The translations under genes and the position numbers were made by a program. The notes beneath the pieces are model-generated. The model did not search any database, was not told where the DNA came from, and was given only the letters and a program-made list of their open reading frames with translations. From the NCBI GenBank assembly GCA_029562645.1, contig JAKQUI010000001.1, positions 62,001 through 126,000 of the forward strand: DNA of 64,000 nt. The letters run 5' to 3'. This DNA is from Spirochaetota bacterium (GTDB taxonomy: Bacteria; Spirochaetota; UBA4802; JAKQUI01). The number at the start of each line of letters is the position of its first letter. Position 1 is the first letter of the stretch. Positions 26,234-33,586 of the stretch are shown here, one piece after another.

Positions 26234-27598
26234 CTATTGCTTTTTCAAGCCGCCGATGCGAATGTGGTGATAGACGAAAATCGACACCAGCAACCCTACG
26301 ACAAGGAACAATGCGATGCCGATGGGATACCGGTAGGCGAACCCCTTGGCGGTTACAAAAGCAACCAGGGCCGATTTCGACGCCGCCGTGAGCGCCAGCT
26401 GGCCCTCCAGCGTATATGGATACACATACTGTCCGACCACATTGGTGTACCAATTTGCCGAAACGGCGCCGCGGGACTCATACCAGGCGCGGAAGTCGGG
26501 ATATCCGTCATAAATGCTGCGACCGGAGAGCGGCCAGTGCCAGTTGCCGGGGACCAGAAGCGCCCACGGGAAGCCGGTCGAATCGAGCACCATGCCGCCG
26601 CTGTTCTTGTACGCGGAATCGACGAAAGGAAGATGCACCTCGCCCTTATAGTCTACATTTCCCCGCGGCCAATTGACGCCGTTTGGAATCAGGAACGGGT
26701 CGTAGGGCATGGGCGCGATCTCCGAGCGGTCGATGGGCGTATCGAGCACGATCTCCTGCACGCGAATAAACGCTGACGGCTGGAAGGGATCGTCAATCCG
26801 CGTCCCGTCGCCATCGTTCAGGTCGCCCTTGAAGTTCGCGATCAGGAGATATTCCGAACCGAGCACGTTGATCCCGAACTGGTTGTTGTACCCCGCCCCG
26901 CTGGCGAGCGCCTGCGCGGTGATCTTGATATAGGCGATCTTGTTCTGCGCGTTGATGCGCTCTTCGATCGTGAGCTTCACGACCGCGTCGTTGAAGTCCG
27001 CGTCGCCCGGGACCGGATAGAGGTCCTCGAACACCAGGGTGAACGCGCCCTTGACCGACTTCGCGTATTTTTTCTCGTTCGGGAATTCGTCGTCGGCATC
27101 GGCAACGCCGTCGCCGTCGGAATCGACGATGGGAACGACCACGACCTTTTTCTTCAGCTTGATGTCGCGCGCGATCTCCGCGAGCTTCTTCACGTCGTTC
27201 ACGACGAAGCTGAACTCCTCATACTGCTCGTGACGGACGATGACCGTGACGCTCTCGATGGAGTTCTCGATCACCAGCGTGAAGTCCGCGATGCCGTCCG
27301 CATTGGTTGTCCCGGAATTGATGGTGCGATTCTGGGGATCGGTAACCGTGATCGAAACTTGCGCGATCGGCGCATTGGTGTCCGCGTCGGTTATCGTCGT
27401 GGCGAGGTCCACCTTGGTGGTGGTGTCGAATTGGAACTCCGTGTCGCCCGCCTGCTGGTCGTTGGATTCCATCGAAGTGGCGTTTCCGGCCGATCCGCCG
27501 CCTCCGCCGCCGCCATCATCACCACCCTTCTGGGCGCATCCCAAAGAAAGCGCAATTGAAATAAAAAGAATACATAGGTACGAACATATTTGTTTCAT
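26234..27598 (-). CDS. LruC-domain surface lipoprotein
   Basis: A 454-residue exported protein. The signal MKQICSYLCILFISIALSLGC gives a lipobox Cys, followed by a Gly-rich linker. A regulatory-like beta domain (about 60-140, TNADGIADFTLVI) and a calcium-type DSDGDGVADADDEFPNEKKYA stretch lead into the LruC domain, named after a Leptospira protein (about 190-400; FEDLYPVPGDADFNDAVVKL). An unusual C-terminal hydrophobic helix (PIGIALFLVVGLLVSIFV) ends in a basic tail, suggesting a second membrane anchor. The ATG follows GGAGGG at 5 nt. It has its own promoter and terminator. Confidence 0.9.
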   Translation of the reverse strand: MKQICSYLCILFISIALSLGCAQKGGDDGGGGGGGSAGNATSMESNDQQAGDTEFQFDTTTKVDLATTITDADTNAPIAQVSITVTDPQNRTINSGTTNADGIADFTLVIENSIESVTVIVRHEQYEEFSFVVNDVKKLAEIARDIKLKKKVVVVPIVDSDGDGVADADDEFPNEKKYAKSVKGAFTLVFEDLYPVPGDADFNDAVVKLTIEERINAQNKIAYIKITAQALASGAGYNNQFGINVLGSEYLLIANFKGDLNDGDGTRIDDPFQPSAFIRVQEIVLDTPIDRSEIAPMPYDPFLIPNGVNWPRGNVDYKGEVHLPFVDSAYKNSGGMVLDSTGFPWALLVPGNWHWPLSGRSIYDGYPDFRAWYESRGAVSANWYTNVVGQYVYPYTLEGQLALTAASKSALVAFVTAKGFAYRYPIGIALFLVVGLLVSIFVYHHIRIGGLKKQ

Positions 27599-27627
27599 AT
27601 TACCCTCCACGGATTGTTCTATACTCC

Positions 27628-27656
27628 ATGGTACCAACAGGTCCAATAATAGTCAA
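27628..27656 (-). promoter_or_regulatory. Promoter of the LruC-domain gene
   Basis: On the minus strand TTGACT (27651-27656) and TACCAT (27628-27633) are spaced 17 nt apart, just after the glycan-operon terminator. The start near 27621 leaves a short leader before the GGAGGG ribosome binding site. Confidence 0.5.
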
Positions 27657-27678
27657 TTAAAAAAGCCCAAATGGGCTT
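27657..27678 (-). terminator. Terminator of the surface-glycan operon
   Basis: On the minus strand stem AAGCCC/GGGCTT (27663-27678, loop ATTT) is followed by a T run (27657-27662). It lies about 95 nt after the CapD-like gene in an A+T-rich spacer (27679-27773), in which no other element was recognised. Confidence 0.75.
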
Positions 27679-27773
27679 ATATTTTATCACGAATATTCTA
27701 ATCGGAATAATACTTTTACATATTAAAATATAAGTTTTGATCCTGCGCGCTATGTGGTAATCGTGCAGGTAGT

Positions 27774-29492
27774 CTACGTCACCAGGCGGTCCGAGGCCCT
27801 CTTTCGCGACTGTTCCGGCGTAAAGCGGCACTCGGGCACGATCCTTTTGATCTCCCGGCGAATCTCGGCGGAGGTGAGGCTCGGAAGCCGCTTGATGCCG
27901 GCAGTCACAAACCGGTCGAGCGCCGGGAGGTCGGCGCCCTGCCGGCGCTGGTTCAGGAGGAATATCTTGTCGTTCGCGGTGCGTGACAGGTCCTCGCGGG
28001 CGTAGTGCAGCTCCTCCGAGAGCTTCTCGCCCGGCCGCAGTCCCGTGAACGTTATGGCGATGTCGCGCCCGGGCTCCCGCCCGCAGAGGCGGATCAAACG
28101 CTGCGCGACCTCCAGGATCCGGTGCTGGCGGCCCATGTCCAGCACGAAGATCTCGCCCCCGGCCGCATAGGCCGCGGCGTTGATCACGAGGATCGAGGCC
28201 TCGGGGATGGACATGAAGTATCGCTCAACGTCCGGGTGCGTGACCGTCACGGGGCCGCCGCGCGCGATCTGCTCGCGAAACAGGGGGATGATGGAGCCGC
28301 GGCTCCCGATCACATTGCCGAAGCGCACGATGGCGGTGGTGAGCCCGTAGCGACGGTGAAACGAGAGCGTGAGCAGCTCCGTGATGCGCTTGGTGGCGCC
28401 CATCACGCTCGTGGGGTTCACCGCCTTGTCGGTGGACACCATCACGAAGCGCCCGGCGCGGTACTTCCGCGCAAGCCGCAGGAGCGCGTAACTGCCGCCC
28501 ACGTTGTTCTGCACGGCCTCGGCCTCGTTGAACTCCATCAGGGGAACGTGCTTGTGCGCCGCGGCGTGGAAGACCACGTCCGGACGGTGCTCGGCGAACA
28601 CCCGCTCGAGCAGGGCGTAATCCTTGATGTCGACGATGCGATACTCGACCGCGGGCGGGTCCGGCAGCGCGGCGAGATGATCGCGCAGGTTCTTCGCGAG
28701 CTCGTAGATCGAGTTTTCCCCGTGGCCGATTGCGACGAGGCGCGTGATCGAGAAACGAAGCATCTGCCGGCACAGCTCCGAACCGATGCTCCCGCCCGCG
28801 CCCGTGACCAGCACCGTGGCCCCGCCGAAGCGCTCGCGGATGCGCCCCGTGTCCACGACGATCTCGTCCCGATCGATGAGGTCGGCCATGTCGATCTCGC
28901 GGAGCTCCGGCACGAGCGGCGTGTCGAAGGCGCGCATCACCGACGGCAGGATGCGGATCATCACGCCCGGATGCGCCGCCTTGACCGCGGTGATGATCCG
29001 GTAGATCCGCGCGCCCGCCGCGGAGGGAATCGCGACGATGACCTCGTCGACGTTGTGCGATACGATAAGCTCGGGAAGGCGGTCCACGGACCCCAGGACC
29101 CGGCGGCCCTCCACGGTCGCGCCGAACTTCGCGGGATCGTCGTCGACGAACCCGACGACCTCACGATCGCGGCCGCGCTTGCGGTACTCGACAACGATGG
29201 TCCGGCCCGCCTCGCCCGCGCCCACGACGATCGCCCGCGGCGCGCGGCGCTCCCCGCCGAGCACGTTGGGGACCGCATCGGCACCGGCGGCCCTTCGCCG
29301 CAGCATCCGAAGGCGCGGCAGCAGATAGTGATCGACGGCCGCGACGAGTACAAAAAGCGCGAGATTGGCAATCAGCGCAAAGCCCGAAAAGACGAGGCCG
29401 CTGCCCGCGGGCGCGAGCGCGACCATGAGCGCGGCGGTCGTCGCCGTGGCGATGGCGAGCAGGACGATGTAGCGGATCATGATCGCCGTCAC
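27774..29492 (-). CDS. CapD/WbpM-like membrane nucleotide-sugar 4,6-dehydratase
   Basis: A 572-residue polysaccharide biosynthesis enzyme. Two N-terminal membrane helices (about 5-60) precede a CoA-binding-like Rossmann domain (VVGAGEAGRTIV, about 90-210) and the catalytic SDR domain (VLVTGAGGSIGSELCRQML near 235). The active-site region STDKAVNPTSVMGATKR has Met in place of the usual SDR Tyr, as in FlaA1/WbpM dehydratases. The membrane part is short compared with the four-helix WbpM type. It is the last gene of the glycan operon. The GTG start at 29492 follows GGAGGT; an ATG 12 bp downstream is an alternative. Confidence 0.92.
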   Translation of the reverse strand: MTAIMIRYIVLLAIATATTAALMVALAPAGSGLVFSGFALIANLALFVLVAAVDHYLLPRLRMLRRRAAGADAVPNVLGGERRAPRAIVVGAGEAGRTIVVEYRKRGRDREVVGFVDDDPAKFGATVEGRRVLGSVDRLPELIVSHNVDEVIVAIPSAAGARIYRIITAVKAAHPGVMIRILPSVMRAFDTPLVPELREIDMADLIDRDEIVVDTGRIRERFGGATVLVTGAGGSIGSELCRQMLRFSITRLVAIGHGENSIYELAKNLRDHLAALPDPPAVEYRIVDIKDYALLERVFAEHRPDVVFHAAAHKHVPLMEFNEAEAVQNNVGGSYALLRLARKYRAGRFVMVSTDKAVNPTSVMGATKRITELLTLSFHRRYGLTTAIVRFGNVIGSRGSIIPLFREQIARGGPVTVTHPDVERYFMSIPEASILVINAAAYAAGGEIFVLDMGRQHRILEVAQRLIRLCGREPGRDIAITFTGLRPGEKLSEELHYAREDLSRTANDKIFLLNQRRQGADLPALDRFVTAGIKRLPSLTSAEIRREIKRIVPECRFTPEQSRKRASDRLVT

Positions 29493-29498
29493 GCCCTC

Positions 29499-30647
29499 TC
29501 ACCTCCGGTTCGCACGCGCGATGCCGAGGACCGCGTCGATGACGTAATCGACCTCGGCGTCGGTCATGCCGGGATAGAGCGGGAGGCTGATCTCGCGCGC
29601 GAAGACCCATTCGCTCTCCGGAAACCCGTCCGGAGACCAGCCCCGTCCCTTGAAATGGGTAAAGTGGTAGAGCGGAATAAAATGCACGCTGGTGGCGACC
29701 CCCCGCTCCCGCATGAGCGCCATGAACCGGTCCCGGTCGACGGTCAGCGAATCGAGATTCAGCTTGAGCGGGTACAGGTGCCAGGCGCACACGCCCCCCG
29801 GCCGGATGGCGTAGGGAATGAGCGCCGCATCGGCCGCGAAGGCGCGCGAATAGCGCTGCGCAATGCGTTCGCGCTCGTCGCGCAGCGCGTCGGCCCGCGC
29901 GAGCTGACCCAGACCGATCGCGGCGGCGATGTCGGTGGTGTTGTATTTATAGCCCAGGCGCGTGACGTCGTAGCGCCAGGATGTTTCGCCGGAGTAGCGC
30001 CGCCACGCGTCGCGCGACATCCCATGCAGGCGGAGCGTCGCGAGCGCATCGGCCCACTCCGGATTGCGCGTGGTGATCATGCCCCCCTCGCCGGTGGTGA
30101 GGGTCTTGGTCGCGTAGAAGCTGAAGCAGGTGAGGTCGGCACAGGAGCCGATCGCGGCACCGCCGATGCTCGCCGGAAAGGCGTGCGCCGCATCGTCCAC
30201 CACGCGGGCGCCGTGCCGTTGCGCGATATCCATAATGGCCGCCATGTCGCAGGGCTGCCCCGCGAAATGGACCGGGATTACGGCCCGCGTGCGCGGGGTG
30301 ATCGCGCGCTCGAGCGCCGCCGGGCCCACGCAATGCGTGTCACGGTCGATGTCGGCCAGGACCGGGCGCGCGCCGCAGTATTCCACCGCCTCGGCGGTCG
30401 CCACGAAGGTGTCGGCGGGCACGATCACCTCGTCGCCGGGCCCGACGCCCAGCACCACGAGCGCGAGGTGCAGCGCGGCCGTGCACGAGCTCACCGCGAT
30501 CGCGTGCGGCGCGCCGACCGCGGCGGCGAATCGCTCCTCGAAGGCCAGCGTCGCGCGCCCCATGGTGATCCACCCGCTGCGCAGCACCTCGTTCACGGCG
30601 TCGATCTCGTCGGGCGTGATGCGGGCGCGGTGAAACGGGATGTTCAC
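29499..30647 (-). CDS. DegT/DnrJ/EryC1-family sugar aminotransferase
   Basis: A 382-residue PLP-dependent enzyme transferring an amino group to a keto-deoxy nucleotide sugar, probably the product of the following CapD-like dehydratase. The PLP lysine lies in FYATKTLTTGEGG (about 180-192); VVDDAAHAFPA supplies the cofactor-binding Asp, and KYNTTDIAAAIG is the family's substrate loop. The GTG start lies 1 nt after the WecA-like gene's stop (TGACGTG). It probably makes an amino-deoxy sugar for the surface glycan. Confidence 0.94.
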   Translation of the reverse strand: MNIPFHRARITPDEIDAVNEVLRSGWITMGRATLAFEERFAAAVGAPHAIAVSSCTAALHLALVVLGVGPGDEVIVPADTFVATAEAVEYCGARPVLADIDRDTHCVGPAALERAITPRTRAVIPVHFAGQPCDMAAIMDIAQRHGARVVDDAAHAFPASIGGAAIGSCADLTCFSFYATKTLTTGEGGMITTRNPEWADALATLRLHGMSRDAWRRYSGETSWRYDVTRLGYKYNTTDIAAAIGLGQLARADALRDERERIAQRYSRAFAADAALIPYAIRPGGVCAWHLYPLKLNLDSLTVDRDRFMALMRERGVATSVHFIPLYHFTHFKGRGWSPDGFPESEWVFAREISLPLYPGMTDAEVDYVIDAVLGIARANRR

Positions 30648-30648
30648 G

Positions 30649-31707
30649 TCAGTCGCTCCCGTCGCGCCGCTCGATAATGCGCTCGGCCGAGTTGAGCAGG
30701 TACAACGAGAGGAACATCAGAAGGCCGATGATGACGAAGAGGAGAAGCGAATGGTGCGGGTCGATGCGCACCATGAGCACCGAGGTGAGCCCCAACATGA
30801 CGGTGTAGCCGTACACCACCACGAGCACCCCGCGGATCGACAATCCGATGCCGAGGAGGCGATGGTGCAGGTGGTTCTTGTCGGCGATGAAGATATTGTA
30901 GCCCATCTTCACGCGCTTGAGGACTACCTGCACGATGTCCAGCATGGGCACCAGCAGGAGGATGAGCGGGATAAGGAAGATGGTCGCGACCGACGATTTC
31001 TTCACGCCCATCAGCGGCATGGTCGCGTAGATGAAGCCGAGGAAATACGCCCCGCCGTCCCCCATGAAGATCTTCGCGGGCGGGAAGTTGAAAATGTAAA
31101 ACCCGAGGATCGAGCCCGCCATCACCATCGACATGGAGGCCACGAGGGCGTTTCCCGTCGTGAAGGCGATATAGAAGACGAAGATGTTCGCGATAAAGAC
31201 GATGCCCGAGGCCAGCCCGTCCATCCCGTCGAGCAAGTTGATCGCGTTCACGAACGCGACCACCCAGAAGACCGTGATCACCACCGAGAAGTAGCCGAAG
31301 TTGATCTCGAAGAGGTTCAGGAAATTGAACTTGTTGAAGCTCAGTCCCGCCGCCCACACGAGGACGCCCGCGACGATCTGCAGGATGAGCTTGTACCGCG
31401 CGCGCACATGGCTGATGTCGTCGAAGAACCCGGTGAGAAAGATGACCGCGAGCGCGCCGAGATACAGCGGCACGTTGAAGCCCGGGTTCGCCACCGAGAA
31501 CACCGTATAGAGGAACGGCATGATGAAGCCCAGGAATATCCCCAGCCCCCCGAGCCGGCTGATCTTCTTTTTATGGATCTTGCGCTCGTCGATGCGGTCA
31601 TAGAGCCCGAAGGTCTCCGACAGCTTCATGATGAGCGGCACGGCCACCACCGAGACGGCGAAGGACGCCGCAAAGAGCTGGAGCTTGTGCCACAGCAATG
31701 GGCTCAT
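30649..31707 (-). CDS. WecA/MraY-family polyprenyl-phosphate sugar-1-phosphate transferase
   Basis: A 352-residue integral membrane enzyme with about ten helices that loads the first sugar phosphate onto undecaprenyl phosphate. Conserved cytoplasmic motifs are present: GFFDDISHVRARYKL (Mg-binding Asp pair), NLLDGMDGLASG and FMGDGGAYFLGF. A cytoplasmic loop with HLHHRLLGIG, the carbohydrate-recognition His cluster, identifies the WecA/WbpL branch rather than MraY. Its ATG overlaps the ligase stop (ATGA). It is the initiating enzyme of the glycan made by this operon. Confidence 0.94.
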   Translation of the reverse strand: MSPLLWHKLQLFAASFAVSVVAVPLIMKLSETFGLYDRIDERKIHKKKISRLGGLGIFLGFIMPFLYTVFSVANPGFNVPLYLGALAVIFLTGFFDDISHVRARYKLILQIVAGVLVWAAGLSFNKFNFLNLFEINFGYFSVVITVFWVVAFVNAINLLDGMDGLASGIVFIANIFVFYIAFTTGNALVASMSMVMAGSILGFYIFNFPPAKIFMGDGGAYFLGFIYATMPLMGVKKSSVATIFLIPLILLLVPMLDIVQVVLKRVKMGYNIFIADKNHLHHRLLGIGLSIRGVLVVVYGYTVMLGLTSVLMVRIDPHHSLLLFVIIGLLMFLSLYLLNSAERIIERRDGSD

Positions 31708-33020
31708 GACGCACCCTCGGCCTCGCGCTCGGCCCGCTCGATCTTGACGATGGCGGCGAGCAAGCCCGCGACGAACCAGAACATGACCACATTTTTATCG
31801 TCGGAAAAATAGCACTGGAACAGCATCGCCGCGCAGAAGCAGCACAACGACGCGAAGAGCCCCATGTAGAGCAGTCGCGCGGCGCGGTCGCGGATGTCAC
31901 GCAGGTTCACGACCATGTATCGGAAGAGACCGGCGAGCAGATAGATGAACGCCGCGAATCCGACGATCCCCTTGCGCGCCAGCATGTTGAGGTAATCGTT
32001 GTGCGCGTGCGATATCATCGGCGGCTGCTCGTCGGGATGCTCGGCCATCACCTCTTTGTACACCTCGTAGTAGTGCGCGCCGCCCGCGCCGAACACGGGA
32101 TGCTTGAGCCAGACGCGCGTCGCCGTCTGCCAGATGAGCACGCGGCCGGGCGACCCCAGGTTGAGCGTCCAGACGAAGAAATCGCGCACGGAATCGGCAT
32201 GGACGTTCACCCCATCGGGGCCGATGATCCGCTTCGCGCTCCCCTGGCCGAACATGGACAATACCAGCATCACCACGACGATGATGATAAGCATGATCGC
32301 GACGAAGAGCTTTTTTCGTTTGAAAAAAAGCGGGAAGGCCGCCGCGGGCAGCGCCACGAGCGCCGATCGCGTCCAGCTGATGACCACCGCGACGAACGAA
32401 AGGACCGCGCCGACGCGGACCGGCAATCGCGACCAGCCGCGGACCTCGTCGGGACGCGCGAAGGAGAGGTACGCCAGCGGCAGCATGATCGTCATCATGT
32501 AACCACCGTAGGAGAGCTTGAGGCCCAGGAGCCCCTCGACGAGGTCCTTGCCGTACACGGGGGCGAGGCTTCCGGTTTTCGCGAAGCGAACCCAGGTCGC
32601 CGAGAAGTCGATGCCCGTCGCCAGCTGCACGATGCCCGCGACGGAGCTCACTATGGCGATGACGACGAGCGCCTTGATCACGCGCGCGAGGTCCTCCCGC
32701 GTCGAGACGACCGATGCGGTGACGAAGAAGGCCGCCGCGAGCAGGTGGTCTCCCATCCATTGCAGGTTCTGGACGACCATCGGAGAAAGGAAGGCGACGA
32801 AAACCGACACGCCCACGAACACGGCGATGTGCCGCTCGAGACCGCTCCGATAGAATGAGATATCCGGCGTTTTCCTGATGAGGCCGTACAGCCACACCGC
32901 GACGCACAGGGCGAGAAAGCCCTGATTGAGCGATATGGAAAAGAACGACGTGATCAGAAATCCGAAGAAACAGAAATAGAGGATCCGGTACGGCCGGCTA
33001 TGTTCAACAATTGGCTCCAT
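31704..33020 (-). CDS. O-antigen ligase-type membrane protein (WaaL family)
   Basis: About 438 residues with about 11-12 predicted helices and one large periplasmic loop (about 260-330). That loop holds SPGRVLIWQTATRVWLKHPVFGAGGAHYY and then HAHNDYLNMLARKG, the Wzy_C/WaaL pattern with conserved Arg and His. Such enzymes attach the finished polymer to lipid A core or an acceptor protein. I chose the ATG at 33020 behind GGAAG; an ATG at 33056 would add 12 residues. It overlaps the WecA-like gene by 4 bp. Confidence 0.88.
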   Translation of the reverse strand: MEPIVEHSRPYRILYFCFFGFLITSFFSISLNQGFLALCVAVWLYGLIRKTPDISFYRSGLERHIAVFVGVSVFVAFLSPMVVQNLQWMGDHLLAAAFFVTASVVSTREDLARVIKALVVIAIVSSVAGIVQLATGIDFSATWVRFAKTGSLAPVYGKDLVEGLLGLKLSYGGYMMTIMLPLAYLSFARPDEVRGWSRLPVRVGAVLSFVAVVISWTRSALVALPAAAFPLFFKRKKLFVAIMLIIIVVVMLVLSMFGQGSAKRIIGPDGVNVHADSVRDFFVWTLNLGSPGRVLIWQTATRVWLKHPVFGAGGAHYYEVYKEVMAEHPDEQPPMISHAHNDYLNMLARKGIVGFAAFIYLLAGLFRYMVVNLRDIRDRAARLLYMGLFASLCCFCAAMLFQCYFSDDKNVVMFWFVAGLLAAIVKIERAEREAEGAS

Positions 33021-33061
33021 GGGGCTTCCGTGCCGATGTATTGGCGGGTTTTCCATATCCG

Positions 33062-33586
33062 TCAACACATTTTTGGCGAAAACGCGGCGCGAGAGAGACG
33101 CTCGCGCACAGCTTCGCGTTCCTCGCTGGTCACATGCGCCGGCAGCGCGAAGCGGCGCATCAAGTCGCGCAGCAGGGCGATGTCGTTGATGAGCAGGCCG
33201 TAATGAAGCCAGTCGCCCATCAGCGCGGCGGCGAAGCGCACCTCGTCGGGCGAGAGCGTCTCGCGCGCCATGCAGGAGAACACGCGGCAGGTCCGCGCCA
33301 TGAAGGCGCGGTGGTCGCCGGACGCGGACGACTCGTCGAAATAGAGCAGACAGCCGATGATCGAGTCGGCCTCGTCGATAAACCCGACGTAGGGACACTG
33401 GATACCGTCGTCGATCACCATGGGCAGCGGCGAGGGGACCGTCGCCGGAAAGGCGCGCCGCCGCGCACGGAAGAGCGCGTCCATCTCGTCGCGGCCCGCG
33501 CGATAGTTGTGGCTCCCGCAGCACAGGGCGCACGACGCGCCGCGCCCCGGCTGGCAGATGGTGCCGCTGTCGGGCCCGCGCATCAT
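33062..33586 (-). CDS. Cysteine-rich protein with CC-type metal-chelating motif
   Basis: A 174-residue soluble protein. Near the N-terminus GTICQPGRGASCALCCGSHN gives a C-x7-C-x2-CC cluster, with further cysteines in IQCPYVGF, IIGC, TCRVFSC. The pattern recalls YkgJ-like proteins that bind zinc or an iron-sulfur cluster, but the match is loose and I know no function. The rest is mostly helical. It begins inside the stop of the DISM phosphatase gene (ATGA overlap) and precedes the ligase gene, so it is part of the glycan transcript. Confidence 0.82.
   Translation of the reverse strand: MMRGPDSGTICQPGRGASCALCCGSHNYRAGRDEMDALFRARRRAFPATVPSPLPMVIDDGIQCPYVGFIDEADSIIGCLLYFDESSASGDHRAFMARTCRVFSCMARETLSPDEVRFAAALMGDWLHYGLLINDIALLRDLMRRFALPAHVTSEEREAVRERLSRAAFSPKMC

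Noticed and set aside
27679-27773. A+T-rich spacer after the CapD-like gene considered as a second small RNA
   Set aside because: No paired -35/-10 at usable spacing was found; it is explained as the 3' untranslated region of the glycan operon.
28005-30677. An open frame of 890 codons antisense to the CapD-like and aminotransferase genes
   Set aside because: Rich in Arg, His, Asp and Gly with no recognisable motif. It mirrors two well-supported genes and is a by-product of the high G+C third positions.
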